From Sphingobacterium sp. UBA2700 (GTDB lineage: Bacteria; Bacteroidota; Bacteroidia; Sphingobacteriales; Sphingobacteriaceae), in NCBI GenBank assembly GCA_002354335.1, contig DELI01000009.1, positions 1-64,000 on the forward strand: 64,000 nt of DNA. The letters run 5' to 3'. The position numbers were made by a program, and so were the translations under genes. Under the pieces are notes generated by a model. That model saw only the letters and a list, made by a program, of their open reading frames with translations, searched no databases and had not been told where the DNA came from. Shown here one piece after another: positions 55,081-63,766 of the stretch. Numbering within the stretch: position 1 is the stretch's first letter; each line of letters starts with the position of its first letter.

Positions 55081-58000
55081 ATGGCAAAGAAATTTAGATT
55101 ATTCGAAGGAGAAGATTTAACACATTGGCAGGACCGAGCTGGCGACTATAATGCAAATATTATTAAATCGATTAGAGGAGGAGATATCGATAAAGCAAAG
55201 AACTTCCCAACTTCAATACCCTCTCCATTTGCGAGGTTAGATTTGTTTCGAGCGGCTTTTGCGTCATTTGAAAACCCAGAAATGGAGTTGGATGGTGATT
55301 CTAATAACCATAGGATCATTGGCGAATGCTTAGACCTGCTAGAACTATTATACAATTACGACAATGTTAAAGATCATTTGAAAATAGTGGTTTGGGATAA
55401 GTCGGAGGATTTACCGAAACTAGAAAACTCTAATTCTTTGGGGCATCAATTACTGGCAAAAACATTGAGACTATTTCTGAACCAAGATAATGCTGCTTTC
55501 CATTTCGATCAATTTAGTCGTTTCTACATTTTTTACTGGGATGGCTTTGTCTTGGGTGGAACCTCACCTAAGTCGCTTGTATTTACATCGGCGAATTCAA
55601 GGGAATTTTCTGCGATAAGCGTCGAAGAAGATGTTTTGTTTTCTGGGACAAGTAAGCCTTTGTATAAAAGAAATAAAGATTTTATTAAGTATCTGGTAAG
55701 CCTGTTTTTTTCTAATGAGATATTGAAAAGAAACATGAATGAATTCTATGCTTATATCGAGAAAAACTTGGAACAAATTCAAAGAACTGATCACTCCTTT
55801 TTCAATGAATTGGATTCATTGGATTTGAATTCCATAAATGATTTCGCTGAAATTTCTCATGAATCGATTTATCTTGAAGTTTTTAATATTCCATTCCGAA
55901 AGATTAAGAAAGCTGACCTTGTTGAAAAAATTTCAAATGAATCGGAATTCCTGATCCATAGCAGCAAATCAATCCAAGGAGCTATCCCTATGGTACTAGT
56001 GGAAAATGGACATCTCGGTCATTTAAAATATTTGAACAACAAAACAAATTGGGACGTTAATCAGAAAGTACAGCCGACAAAATTACCATTAGAAAATAGA
56101 GAATTACCGGGCAAAGCAATAAAGTATCCGTATTACACCGTAGATGATTTTTTAGCCTCAGAAATATATGAATTACCATATAAAATCAATAGCAATCAGT
56201 TTTTTGACGGAAACTTTGTGAACGAAACTGCTAAGGAATCCGTGGGATATCTTTTACCACTTACTCAAACGTTTTTTGACTTGTTTTATGAGGAAGATCT
56301 TTGGACCAAGCGATACTCGGGGTTACCTATGATAGAAATAGTTAAGAGAAATAGTTTTGTTCAAGTTGTACTTCGCATCCCCATCAATCGAGGCAGAAAC
56401 CATCTGGAACTAATAAAAAGATATGTTACGGATGACGCAAATCTAACACAGGGCATTATTAAAACATGTCAGAAATATGTTAGTATTTATCCATTTGTCA
56501 AATCCATCGAATACCCTAACTATTATGTTCAAATTATTGACGAAGATCGCAACGATTCGTCAGACTATCTGCAATTACAGTTAAGATACGACTCAAATTT
56601 GCCTATGTACTCGTCCCTAAAAAGTAAATATGGCAAGAATGGTTCTTTTTATAATACTGTTTTTCAACAAGTGACCCATAACTTTAATAAAGTTTTATTG
56701 AAACAGGTTGATTCAATAGAGGGGAATTACCTGATTCCTCGCTGGCAAGATGCACCGCAGTCTTCTGATGTGTTTACATTTGCGATAGATTTTGGTACTT
56801 CGAATACCCATGTAGAATATAGTAAAAACCAAGAAAGCCCAAAATCTTTACATTTCAATTCAGATAAGAATGGCTATGGTTATTCTTTCCCCATTCAAAC
56901 AATATTAGGAAAGGAACAAGGCGAGCTTCTAGATTTTGAATTTTTCCCTAGAGAGATCAATAAAAACTTTGCCATAAATTTCCCTATTCGCACAGTATTA
57001 TTTAAGTACGGTGATTTCAAAGCAACGGATTATAAACCTATCCTTGACTATAATATTGGCTTTTATTACGAAAAGACGCCATTGATGAAATCCAATAAGT
57101 CAAGTGCTGAAACTAATTTGAAGTGGATCAATGATAAAGTTTCTAATCATGAACAGAAAGCATGGGTTTATAGCTTTTTGGAACAACTTGTTGTACAATG
57201 TAAAGCAAAAATTCTTTTGGAAGGTGGAAATATTTCAGGATCTAAATTTGTTTGGACCTATCCGCTGAGCTATAGCTCTAAACAGGTTACTGATATATCA
57301 AATCAACTTGATGAAATCATAGGAAAGCATTTTGGTGATAATATTGTCGTACAGGAAGTTTGCGAGTCTATAGCTCCTTTTTACTACATTTCTAATGAAG
57401 GTAAGTTGCTTGGAAGTTCTAGCAATATTTTAGCATTAGATGTTGGAGGCGGTACTATTGATAGTGTAGTATATCAAAACAATGAAGTAAAATCAATTTC
57501 ATCGATGCTCTTTGGAGCAAATTACCTTTATGGAAACGGTTATGAAAAATCCATACACTCTAACGTATTCTTTAGACTCGGAGAAGAGTTTATAAATGCT
57601 ATTCCAGAAATAAAAGAAAAAACTAAACTTATTAGAGAAGAAATAGTTTTGAAGGAGAATATGGAGGATATTATTTCTTTTTATTATTCTTTAGAGAATC
57701 GGCAAGATTTTAAAGATAAGAAGAATATCAGCTTTTCTAATTTCCTAAAAGAAAGTAACGAAATAAGAACTGTTTTCCTTTTCTATTACTCGTCCATTTT
57801 GCACTATAATTTAAGAGCGATGAAGGCGAATGGCCAGGAAAGTCCAAGCAAACTTATTTTCTCAGGAAACGGGTCGAAATTTATTGAATTTCTAGATGGT
57901 TCAAAAGGAAAATTAAGTTTGGCTGATTACACTGAGTATTTGATAAAATGTGTTTTTAAAAAGCCAACGGGACAAAATGTTCAATTAACCATCTTTACTA

Positions 58001-58470
58001 ATCCGCACCCAAAGGAATTAACCTCAAAAGGAGCAATCAGTTTGTTAAAGGAAGATGATTCACTAGTCGATAGCCTCAGGGTTCGCCGGATTGATCATTA
58101 TTTTAAAACCTACATAGGTGATAAAAACAATACAGTTGTCTCATTTGAAAATTTGATTCCATATGAAAAATTAGATCAAACATTAATAGACTCTGTAATC
58201 GAGGAATATATTGATTTTTCAAAAATGTTCATGGATCAATCTTCTATTAACCTAAGAAACCTTTTCAATATTGAAACCAACTTAAGTGGCGCATACACAT
58301 CAATTTTAACAAATAGAGAGCGAGCGTTAGAATTTATTGAAACCGGTATTAAATTAAGAAAAAAGCAAGTAACAGATAATGAACGTATTTCAGACCCTTT
58401 ATTCTTTTATATAATACGTGGAATGTTAGGCGATATTCTTCAGAAAATAAATGAAAATGGCATTAATTAG
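55081..58470 (+). CDS. 1129-residue actin/Hsp70-fold ATPase with large unknown N-terminal half
   Basis: The C-terminal half carries the three ATPase motifs of the actin/Hsp70 fold: phosphate 1 FAIDFGTSNTHVEY (about 567-580), phosphate 2 ALDVGGGTIDSVVY (about 785-798) and an adenosine motif LIFSGNGSKFIEFL (about 923-936). The first 560 residues match nothing I recognise and contain no P-loop. The overall size is reminiscent of SrfB-type virulence-associated proteins, but I cannot confirm this. It lies 8 bp after the tubulin-like gene and overlaps the next gene by 20 bp. Role inferred: ATP-driven switch or chaperone of the membrane complex. Confidence 0.8.
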   Translation: MAKKFRLFEGEDLTHWQDRAGDYNANIIKSIRGGDIDKAKNFPTSIPSPFARLDLFRAAFASFENPEMELDGDSNNHRIIGECLDLLELLYNYDNVKDHLKIVVWDKSEDLPKLENSNSLGHQLLAKTLRLFLNQDNAAFHFDQFSRFYIFYWDGFVLGGTSPKSLVFTSANSREFSAISVEEDVLFSGTSKPLYKRNKDFIKYLVSLFFSNEILKRNMNEFYAYIEKNLEQIQRTDHSFFNELDSLDLNSINDFAEISHESIYLEVFNIPFRKIKKADLVEKISNESEFLIHSSKSIQGAIPMVLVENGHLGHLKYLNNKTNWDVNQKVQPTKLPLENRELPGKAIKYPYYTVDDFLASEIYELPYKINSNQFFDGNFVNETAKESVGYLLPLTQTFFDLFYEEDLWTKRYSGLPMIEIVKRNSFVQVVLRIPINRGRNHLELIKRYVTDDANLTQGIIKTCQKYVSIYPFVKSIEYPNYYVQIIDEDRNDSSDYLQLQLRYDSNLPMYSSLKSKYGKNGSFYNTVFQQVTHNFNKVLLKQVDSIEGNYLIPRWQDAPQSSDVFTFAIDFGTSNTHVEYSKNQESPKSLHFNSDKNGYGYSFPIQTILGKEQGELLDFEFFPREINKNFAINFPIRTVLFKYGDFKATDYKPILDYNIGFYYEKTPLMKSNKSSAETNLKWINDKVSNHEQKAWVYSFLEQLVVQCKAKILLEGGNISGSKFVWTYPLSYSSKQVTDISNQLDEIIGKHFGDNIVVQEVCESIAPFYYISNEGKLLGSSSNILALDVGGGTIDSVVYQNNEVKSISSMLFGANYLYGNGYEKSIHSNVFFRLGEEFINAIPEIKEKTKLIREEIVLKENMEDIISFYYSLENRQDFKDKKNISFSNFLKESNEIRTVFLFYYSSILHYNLRAMKANGQESPSKLIFSGNGSKFIEFLDGSKGKLSLADYTEYLIKCVFKKPTGQNVQLTIFTNPHPKELTSKGAISLLKEDDSLVDSLRVRRIDHYFKTYIGDKNNTVVSFENLIPYEKLDQTLIDSVIEEYIDFSKMFMDQSSINLRNLFNIETNLSGAYTSILTNRERALEFIETGIKLRKKQVTDNERISDPLFFYIIRGMLGDILQKINENGIN

Positions 58471-59239
58471 TTTGATCCATGTAATGCTTCTAGTTCAAAG
58501 TGAACAAAGAACGGATTTGGTAAGTCAAGGCACGGAAGATAATGGTGTTTCTAATTATTTTTTTTGGGGTTCAGTTATCTTGAATATAGCTTTTATTTTA
58601 ATTATAATATATCGAGAATATAAGTCGAGATCTAAGATAGAAAATATTGAAAATGAGCACAAAGAAGTAATTATATCTTATGCCAAGGAAAGTTCTAGAA
58701 GAAATGATGAGCGAACTAAAAACCAGAGAATAATATCTCAACTGAAAACAGAATTATCAAATCTTAGGCTCGAAAATACAAAAAATGATACTGCTGAAAA
58801 GAGGTTTGAAGAAGATTGTTGTAATGTGGTAGAACTGTCAGTAGAAAATACGGATTCTGAACCTTCATGTATTAGATCTTCAGGATTTGAAACAACTCAA
58901 GTAGAACTTGCGCCGACTGAATATTATGCTTCTTGCGTACAAGTAGACGGAACTGGGTATTTAATTATTGAAGATAAAAGGACACATAAGAGCCCCTATA
59001 AGATTCTCGAGTTAAATGGGAAATATAGCTACGATGTAGATTCATATAATCAAGATGCTCTGCGGAATGCACTAAACTTTTATAATATTTACATTACCCC
59101 ATTTTGCATTCCTTCAAATACTTTTCAAGATAACCACACCACCTTTATTTCTTGGGATGATTCAAAAGGGGTCTTGGAAAAAGAGGGTGATAAATTCCGC
59201 GTAGTGGAAAAAATAGAAATTAAATTTTTAGAAAGATAA
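58451..59239 (+). CDS. Membrane-anchored coiled-coil protein of the system
   Basis: A 262-residue protein with a hydrophobic helix (about 34-54; FFWGSVILNIAFILIIIYRE), a charged coiled coil (about 58-112) and a soluble C-terminal domain (about 145-262) with a YKILELNGKYSYDV-like beta region. The N-terminus may instead be read from ATG 58457. No known family. It overlaps the ATPase gene by 20 bp and sits 1 bp before the channel gene. A structural linker between cytoplasm and membrane motor is the likeliest role. Confidence 0.7.
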   Translation: MKMALISLIHVMLLVQSEQRTDLVSQGTEDNGVSNYFFWGSVILNIAFILIIIYREYKSRSKIENIENEHKEVIISYAKESSRRNDERTKNQRIISQLKTELSNLRLENTKNDTAEKRFEEDCCNVVELSVENTDSEPSCIRSSGFETTQVELAPTEYYASCVQVDGTGYLIIEDKRTHKSPYKILELNGKYSYDVDSYNQDALRNALNFYNIYITPFCIPSNTFQDNHTTFISWDDSKGVLEKEGDKFRVVEKIEIKFLER

Positions 59240-59240
59240 T

Positions 59241-60869
59241 ATGGAACTAACTCCTATTTTAATAATAGAACTGATAGTAATATGCATAATAGTCATCTAT
59301 CAACTTAAAGTGGCAATCATTCTCAAAAACGATATTAGTAACTTTTCGAAATTTATTCCCGACAAGGATTATTTTGCAATTGAAGAGGTTTTTGTTGAAA
59401 AGACCACCCTTAAATCTGGTAACATCGAAGATATTGAAAATTATATAAATAAGAGCTATGACGAAGAGAACACAGCGAGAAAACGTCTTCCGAAAGAGGT
59501 AAGCATACTTTTAATTAATCCTCGAACAAATTCAGGAACGTACTTTGATAAAATTGTCGAGTCATTAAATATATACCTATTCAAGAATAATGGTGGAATA
59601 GCAGATTTTAACATAGTAAAGGATCTTGTAGAGCGCAATGTTTCTGTAGAGGAAGAACAGATTAAGGAAAGCATTAACAAACCTCTTTATTTGGGCTTGA
59701 TGGCAACGTTGATTGGGATTATTATCGGGCTTGGAAGTTTGTTTTTTAAAATAACCGTCACTGATCCAGGGACAACGTTAGAATTAGGAGACTTCTTAAT
59801 AGCGGTATGCATTGCAATGATATCAAGTTGTTTGGGTTTAGGAATTACAACTTTTGTCGGCCTAAACTCCTTTAAGAATGCCAAAGGAGAAATGGAGTTA
59901 CATAAAAATGATTTTTACAATTTTATCCAAACCGAATTGTTGCCCTCAGTTAGTCAGGATTTTGGTTCATCGATTAGTCGATTAACTCAATCCATGCAGA
60001 ACTTCAACAACGATTTTACGACCAATGTAAGTTCACTTTCTGGATTATTCCAAAGGAACTATGAAACGCTAAAAGTACAGGATAATATTTTGGATCGTTT
60101 AGAGAAAATTAATGCCAAAGATTTTATGGAGTTGAATGCAACTGTGTTAACAAGATTGGAACGCGCGACAGCACAGTTCGACCGTTTTAATCTATTCATT
60201 GAATCACTAAATATTCGTTTGAATGAAACGACGGATCTAAGCCGGAGCTTGAACCAATTGATGAATAGGGTTAACAATTTTGAGCAATTAGCAGAGAAAA
60301 TTGACAGTCGAGTCGAGCAGTCTAATAAAATCATTGATTCCGTAAATCAGCATTTCGAAGAGTTAGAGCGTTTTGAAAAACGCAACGGACAAATGTTTTT
60401 AAAAATCACAGATAACTTGCAAGACACGCATAAAGAATTTGAAACGGGATTGAAATCTTCATTTAAGAAAGTTCTGAGTACCATCGATGAAGAAAATCTG
60501 ACATTGGCTCAAGCTTATCGAGAGAAAAAAACAAAGTTTGATAAACTCGATTTGTTGGAGCATATGGATAAGTTAGACAATCTGGAGCTCTTAAAAGGTC
60601 TTGATAAATTAGATGTGCTTTTTGAAATGAAGGATTACCTAAATGCTCATGTTCTTCAAGAGAAAGAAGGTAATGATAAGGTGGCTAGTTTACAGAAATT
60701 AATGGAAGAGTTGAAACGGGCTATTGAAAAACGTGAGGCGAAAAACTCCAATTCTGAGCTTGCGGCTCATAATTCAAAAGAGATCTTATCAGCCTTAAAA
60801 GATGTTCAAGATGAAATTGAAAAAGGTAATAAACGAAGTGTATTCAAAAAGATTTTTGGAAGGGACTAA
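59241..60869 (+). CDS. MotA/TolQ/ExbB-type channel protein with long coiled-coil tail (ZorA-like)
   Basis: A 542-residue protein. Helix 1 spans about 4-28. After a cytoplasmic stretch, helices 2 and 3 follow at about 150-169 (LGLMATLIGIIIGLGSLFF) and 184-208 (FLIAVCIAMISSCLGLGITT), the proton-channel region of the MotA/TolQ/ExbB family. Residues about 230-530 are one long alpha-helical, coiled-coil-rich tail with LDKLDNLELLKGLDKLD repeats. Long tails of this kind are known from ZorA of the Zorya phage-defence system. It probably forms a ring around the MotB-type partner encoded next, using the proton or sodium gradient. Confidence 0.85.
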   Translation: MELTPILIIELIVICIIVIYQLKVAIILKNDISNFSKFIPDKDYFAIEEVFVEKTTLKSGNIEDIENYINKSYDEENTARKRLPKEVSILLINPRTNSGTYFDKIVESLNIYLFKNNGGIADFNIVKDLVERNVSVEEEQIKESINKPLYLGLMATLIGIIIGLGSLFFKITVTDPGTTLELGDFLIAVCIAMISSCLGLGITTFVGLNSFKNAKGEMELHKNDFYNFIQTELLPSVSQDFGSSISRLTQSMQNFNNDFTTNVSSLSGLFQRNYETLKVQDNILDRLEKINAKDFMELNATVLTRLERATAQFDRFNLFIESLNIRLNETTDLSRSLNQLMNRVNNFEQLAEKIDSRVEQSNKIIDSVNQHFEELERFEKRNGQMFLKITDNLQDTHKEFETGLKSSFKKVLSTIDEENLTLAQAYREKKTKFDKLDLLEHMDKLDNLELLKGLDKLDVLFEMKDYLNAHVLQEKEGNDKVASLQKLMEELKRAIEKREAKNSNSELAAHNSKEILSALKDVQDEIEKGNKRSVFKKIFGRD

Positions 60870-60872
60870 TTC

Positions 60873-61568
60873 ATGAGTAAAAATTCAGGTAACTCAGTTT
60901 TCTGGGTAAGTTTCTCAGATCTCATGACAAGTCTTTTCTTTATCGTCTTAGTACTCTTCGTAGTCACTTATGTGAATAATCTGAATGAAATTAAGGCAAA
61001 AGAGGAACAATTGCGTGTTTACAGGGAAGTTGAAGAATCCTTAAAGCCTTTGAAACAAGATAGTACTTTGTTTAATTATGATGAAAGCTATAAAAGGTTT
61101 TTATTATCTTTTGATGTTAAATTTGTTCGCGGAAGGGCTGGTGTAAATTCAAATGATCTAGAGAACTTCGTGATCACTGAAAAAAATATCCTTCAAGCTG
61201 GACAAAAGCTAAAATCTGTTATTGACGAAGTCGTTGAAGAAGCAATACAACAAAATGCAGGTCAAAGAAATAAAGTGACTTATTTAGTGATAATTTCAGG
61301 ATATGCATCAAAACTTAATGATGCAGATACTTCTTTAAATGGCACTTTCTCCGAGTATCAACTCTCCTATGCCAGAGCATATTCCCTTTGGAGATTTTGG
61401 AAGAAAAATGGTATAGACTTAGAAGATCCAAAATATCAAGGCTTAATCGATCTTCAGCTGTCAGGGAATGGTTGGGGGGGAGTAGGTAGGACTAATGTTG
61501 AAGAAGCCAATCAGCGGTTTATCGTTCAAGTAGTTCCTAAAATTTCTAACCAACAACTATCTAATTAA
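60873..61568 (+). CDS. MotB/OmpA-type stator partner (ZorB-like)
   Basis: A 231-residue protein with one N-terminal transmembrane helix containing the ion-carrying Asp16 (WVSFSDLMTSLFFIVLVLFV), exactly as in MotB and ZorB. A periplasmic OmpA-like peptidoglycan-binding domain follows, with VIISGYASKLND and YQLSYARAYSLWRFWKKNG in the usual places. It should bind the cell wall and, with the preceding channel protein, form a rotary ion-driven unit. It is the last gene of the operon. No strong terminator follows within 150 bp that I could identify. Confidence 0.87.
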   Translation: MSKNSGNSVFWVSFSDLMTSLFFIVLVLFVVTYVNNLNEIKAKEEQLRVYREVEESLKPLKQDSTLFNYDESYKRFLLSFDVKFVRGRAGVNSNDLENFVITEKNILQAGQKLKSVIDEVVEEAIQQNAGQRNKVTYLVIISGYASKLNDADTSLNGTFSEYQLSYARAYSLWRFWKKNGIDLEDPKYQGLIDLQLSGNGWGGVGRTNVEEANQRFIVQVVPKISNQQLSN

Positions 61569-61737
61569 AAAAATGCGACTGTATCAATAGTTGAAAGTCT
61601 GTTATACTAACTGTTTTTTTTCTGACGGTGACTTTTTTGAATGTTCATCAAGAATTTCAAACGTTTTGGTGTTCCAATGGAAACATGAAAGATTTATCGA
61701 TTTCTTGAAATGGAAATATTCTAGAAAGCCTTCCTTA

Positions 61738-62031
61738 TTATCTTTTTTTTAAGCTGGCGATGAGCCATATTGCAACTATTATATCGATAATATTCCATAA
61801 TGTTCGACCGAAAGGGATTTTTATAATTGGTTGAAATAGAATTATTAATAGAATATAAATAATGAATGTGGAGTTCTTAAGATTTCGCTTCCTAGGAGGA
61901 ATTTGGAATATTAACATACTAAAAACGATAATGGCAAAGATTCTTAAGAGGCTGAAATAACCATACGGCATTGGTAATATCGCTATTATTAAACCTATAG
62001 TCAGAACGATTTTGAAGTTTCTAATATTCAT
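61738..62031 (-). CDS. DUF6804-like small membrane protein
   Basis: A 97-residue protein with four hydrophobic segments; PMPYGYFSLLRIFAIIVFSM and LFQPIIKIPFGRTLWNIIDI match what I know of the DUF6804 family, which has no known function. I use ATG 62031, because the longer frame to 62058 is taken up by the nuclease gene. Its start shares a base with the nuclease stop, so the two are translationally coupled. Confidence 0.75.
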   Translation of the reverse strand: MNIRNFKIVLTIGLIIAILPMPYGYFSLLRIFAIIVFSMLIFQIPPRKRNLKNSTFIIYILLIILFQPIIKIPFGRTLWNIIDIIVAIWLIASLKKR

Positions 62032-62606
62032 TACTTTTCCGTCGATACTATTTTCCATAATCCTAAATTATTGACTCTTGCATGTGTTTGAGCTTTAATA
62101 AGTAACTCTTCATACTTTACATTCGGAGGGATGGTCATTAGAATGCCGTTTCCTGATTTAATGATTAACTCGTTGACCATATCTCCGTTCTCTAAGAACA
62201 CATATGCTAGAGTACGTTTAAATTGATCGAGAGAATCAACATCAAACTCTAATCGTACTTTTCGATTTTGTAGTAAGTCCGTCAAGTAAGCTTTGGATTC
62301 TTTACCATAATACTGCTTCTTCTTTTTAAAAGCATTGCGGCTCTCCGGAGCATCAATACCTATAAACCGAATCTTCAACCCATTTGGCCGTAAATTGTCG
62401 ATCCAGAATGTATCCCCGTCTACGACTTTTGTTACTTGATAATACCGATTCTGTTGGGTGTATTCTAATTCATCGGAGACAAATGTTTGATGGTGATTTT
62501 TTTTGTCACGATTTTTGAGGTTCTCCGCACTTCGAGATGTACATGAAAACAATACCAATATTAGAGAACAAGTAATAAGGGGAGTTTTAATTAGATAGTT
62601 TATCAT
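62031..62606 (-). CDS. Exported SNase-like (thermonuclease) lipoprotein
   Basis: A 191-residue protein with a lipoprotein signal (LITCSLILVLFSC) and a staphylococcal-nuclease fold: VVDGDTFWID, RFIGIDAPESR, KESKAYLTDLL and VRLEFDVDSLDQFKRTLAYVF contain the Ca2+ ligands and the catalytic Arg and Glu residues. It degrades DNA or RNA outside the inner membrane, probably for nutrition or defence. ATG 62606 starts the signal peptide. Coupled to a DUF6804 gene. Confidence 0.88.
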   Translation of the reverse strand: MINYLIKTPLITCSLILVLFSCTSRSAENLKNRDKKNHHQTFVSDELEYTQQNRYYQVTKVVDGDTFWIDNLRPNGLKIRFIGIDAPESRNAFKKKKQYYGKESKAYLTDLLQNRKVRLEFDVDSLDQFKRTLAYVFLENGDMVNELIIKSGNGILMTIPPNVKYEELLIKAQTHARVNNLGLWKIVSTEK

Positions 62607-62841
62607 ACCTTTATAATGAGACAAAGATACGGCATAGACTCAGGAAATTAATACGGGAAACCTTAAAGTAAGAATCTTATATTTATTCTTGAAATTCAAA
62701 TATCTACAAACTGCTGTTAATTTTTTTGATTCCATTTTTCATGCGTAATTAATTCCTCGAATTAATAGACTCATCTAATTTTCAATGAATTATATAGCAA
62801 TTAGTTGATGGAGTAATTGAGCTAATTCCTTGATATGGTAG

Positions 62842-63580
62842 TTAAAAGCAAACGGTGTAGCAGATCCCGATGACGGAAATCAGTTTGATTTTTCTATTGA
62901 GCCAGTAAATTTTAAGATGCTTGTAAATGGGAAACTGAAGGAGTCACGTGTTGAATGGTCTCCGATTGACAAAGATTTTCAAAATGTCAAACGCATATTA
63001 GAACCAGCCCAGTTAACAACGAAAAATTGGTATGAAAGATATGGTCAATTCAAAATGACAGCTAATCCCGATAGTAACGAATTGAAAAAGTATAGCGATG
63101 AATATCAAAAAATAAGGCTGCATGAAATGGATTTGGGAATTGATTACATTCGTAAGAACTCTGGAAGTTTCAGTTTAATGGTGCTAGGTCCTTTCTCAAA
63201 TCGATTAAAAGTAAAACAAATAAAAGAATTGTTTGATAGCTTGGATGTTAAAATTCAGCAAACATCCACCGGTAAAGAATTTCGCAAGAGTATTGATCGT
63301 ATGAACGCCGTTCAAATTGGAAAAGTAGCACCTGATTTTAGTGCTAGGGATACATCTGGAAATTTGGTATCGCTGAATAGTTTGAAAGGGAAATATTTAT
63401 TAGTGGATTTCTGGGCAAGCTGGTGCGGACCGTGTAGCGATGAAAATTAATATGTTGTGAAAGCTCATCAAAAATTCAAAACTAAATATTTTGATATTTT
63501 AGGTATTTCCCTGGATGATGAAAGAAGGAAAGAAAAATGGATTAATGCTACAAAAGAAGATCAATTGGAGTGGCTCAGCC
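62842..63580 (+). pseudogene. TlpA-like thiol-disulfide protein, decayed
   Basis: The frame opens at about 62842 with NGVADPDDGNQFDFSIEPVN, the middle of a DUF4369-type N-terminal domain, so the start and signal peptide are missing. It continues to an AhpC/TSA-thioredoxin domain (GKVAPDFSARDTSGN, LLVDFWASWCGPC). A TAA then interrupts it at 63448. The same frame goes on as VVKAHQKFKTKYFDILGISL and stops matching after LEWL near 63573, where an unrelated repeat begins. Three lesions in one gene make it a clear pseudogene. It marks degraded DNA between the island and tRNA-Lys. Confidence 0.8.
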
Positions 63581-63658
63581 CCGCCATCCCCAAACACTAA
63601 CCCTGAGCCTTCCAGAATCGAACCCATCCCGACGCTTCTGTTCGAATCCATCGGGCAC
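63574..63658 (-). repeat. tRNA-flank element with TTCGAA-type boxes
   Basis: CAGCCCCGCCATCCCC... followed by two spaced boxes, AATCGAACCCATC and GTTCGAATCCATC, resembling degenerate T-loop sequences, directly downstream (minus strand) of the tRNA-Lys terminator. It interrupts the end of the TlpA-like gene. It looks like a duplicated tRNA-flank remnant. Confidence 0.35.
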
Positions 63659-63692
63659 AAAAAAAAGCAACTCTTTTGGAGTTGCTTTTTTT
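63659..63692 (-). terminator. Terminator of tRNA-Lys
   Basis: GCAACTC (63667-63673) pairs with GAGTTGC (63679-63685) around a five-base loop, flanked by A and T runs. It starts 1 bp after the tRNA 3' end on the minus strand. Confidence 0.88.
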
Positions 63693-63693
63693 G

Positions 63694-63766
63694 TGATCCC
63701 GCTGGGATTCGAACCCAGGACCCATACATTAAAAGTGTATTGCTCTACCAGCTGAGCTACGGAATC
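63694..63766 (-). tRNA. tRNA-Lys (anticodon UUU)
   Basis: On the minus strand: acceptor GATTCCG/CGGGATC, D arm GCTC-AGCTGGTA-GAGC, anticodon stem ATACA/TGTAT around CTTTTAA (anticodon TTT), T arm CTGGG-TTCGAAT-CCCAG, discriminator A. All stems pair (one G-U in the acceptor). CCA is not encoded. The 234 bp from here to the right edge hold nothing that I recognise. Confidence 0.97.

Noticed and set aside
59241..61568. Assignment of the last two genes to flagellar MotAB, TolQR or ExbBD
   Set aside because: The long coiled-coil tail, the OmpA-type partner and the surrounding NTPase genes do not fit those systems; no flagellar, tol or ton genes are near.
51664..61568. Calling the cluster a Zorya system
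   Set aside because: Only the ZorA/ZorB-like pair is shared; ZorC, ZorD, ZorE and the other described Zorya effectors are absent.
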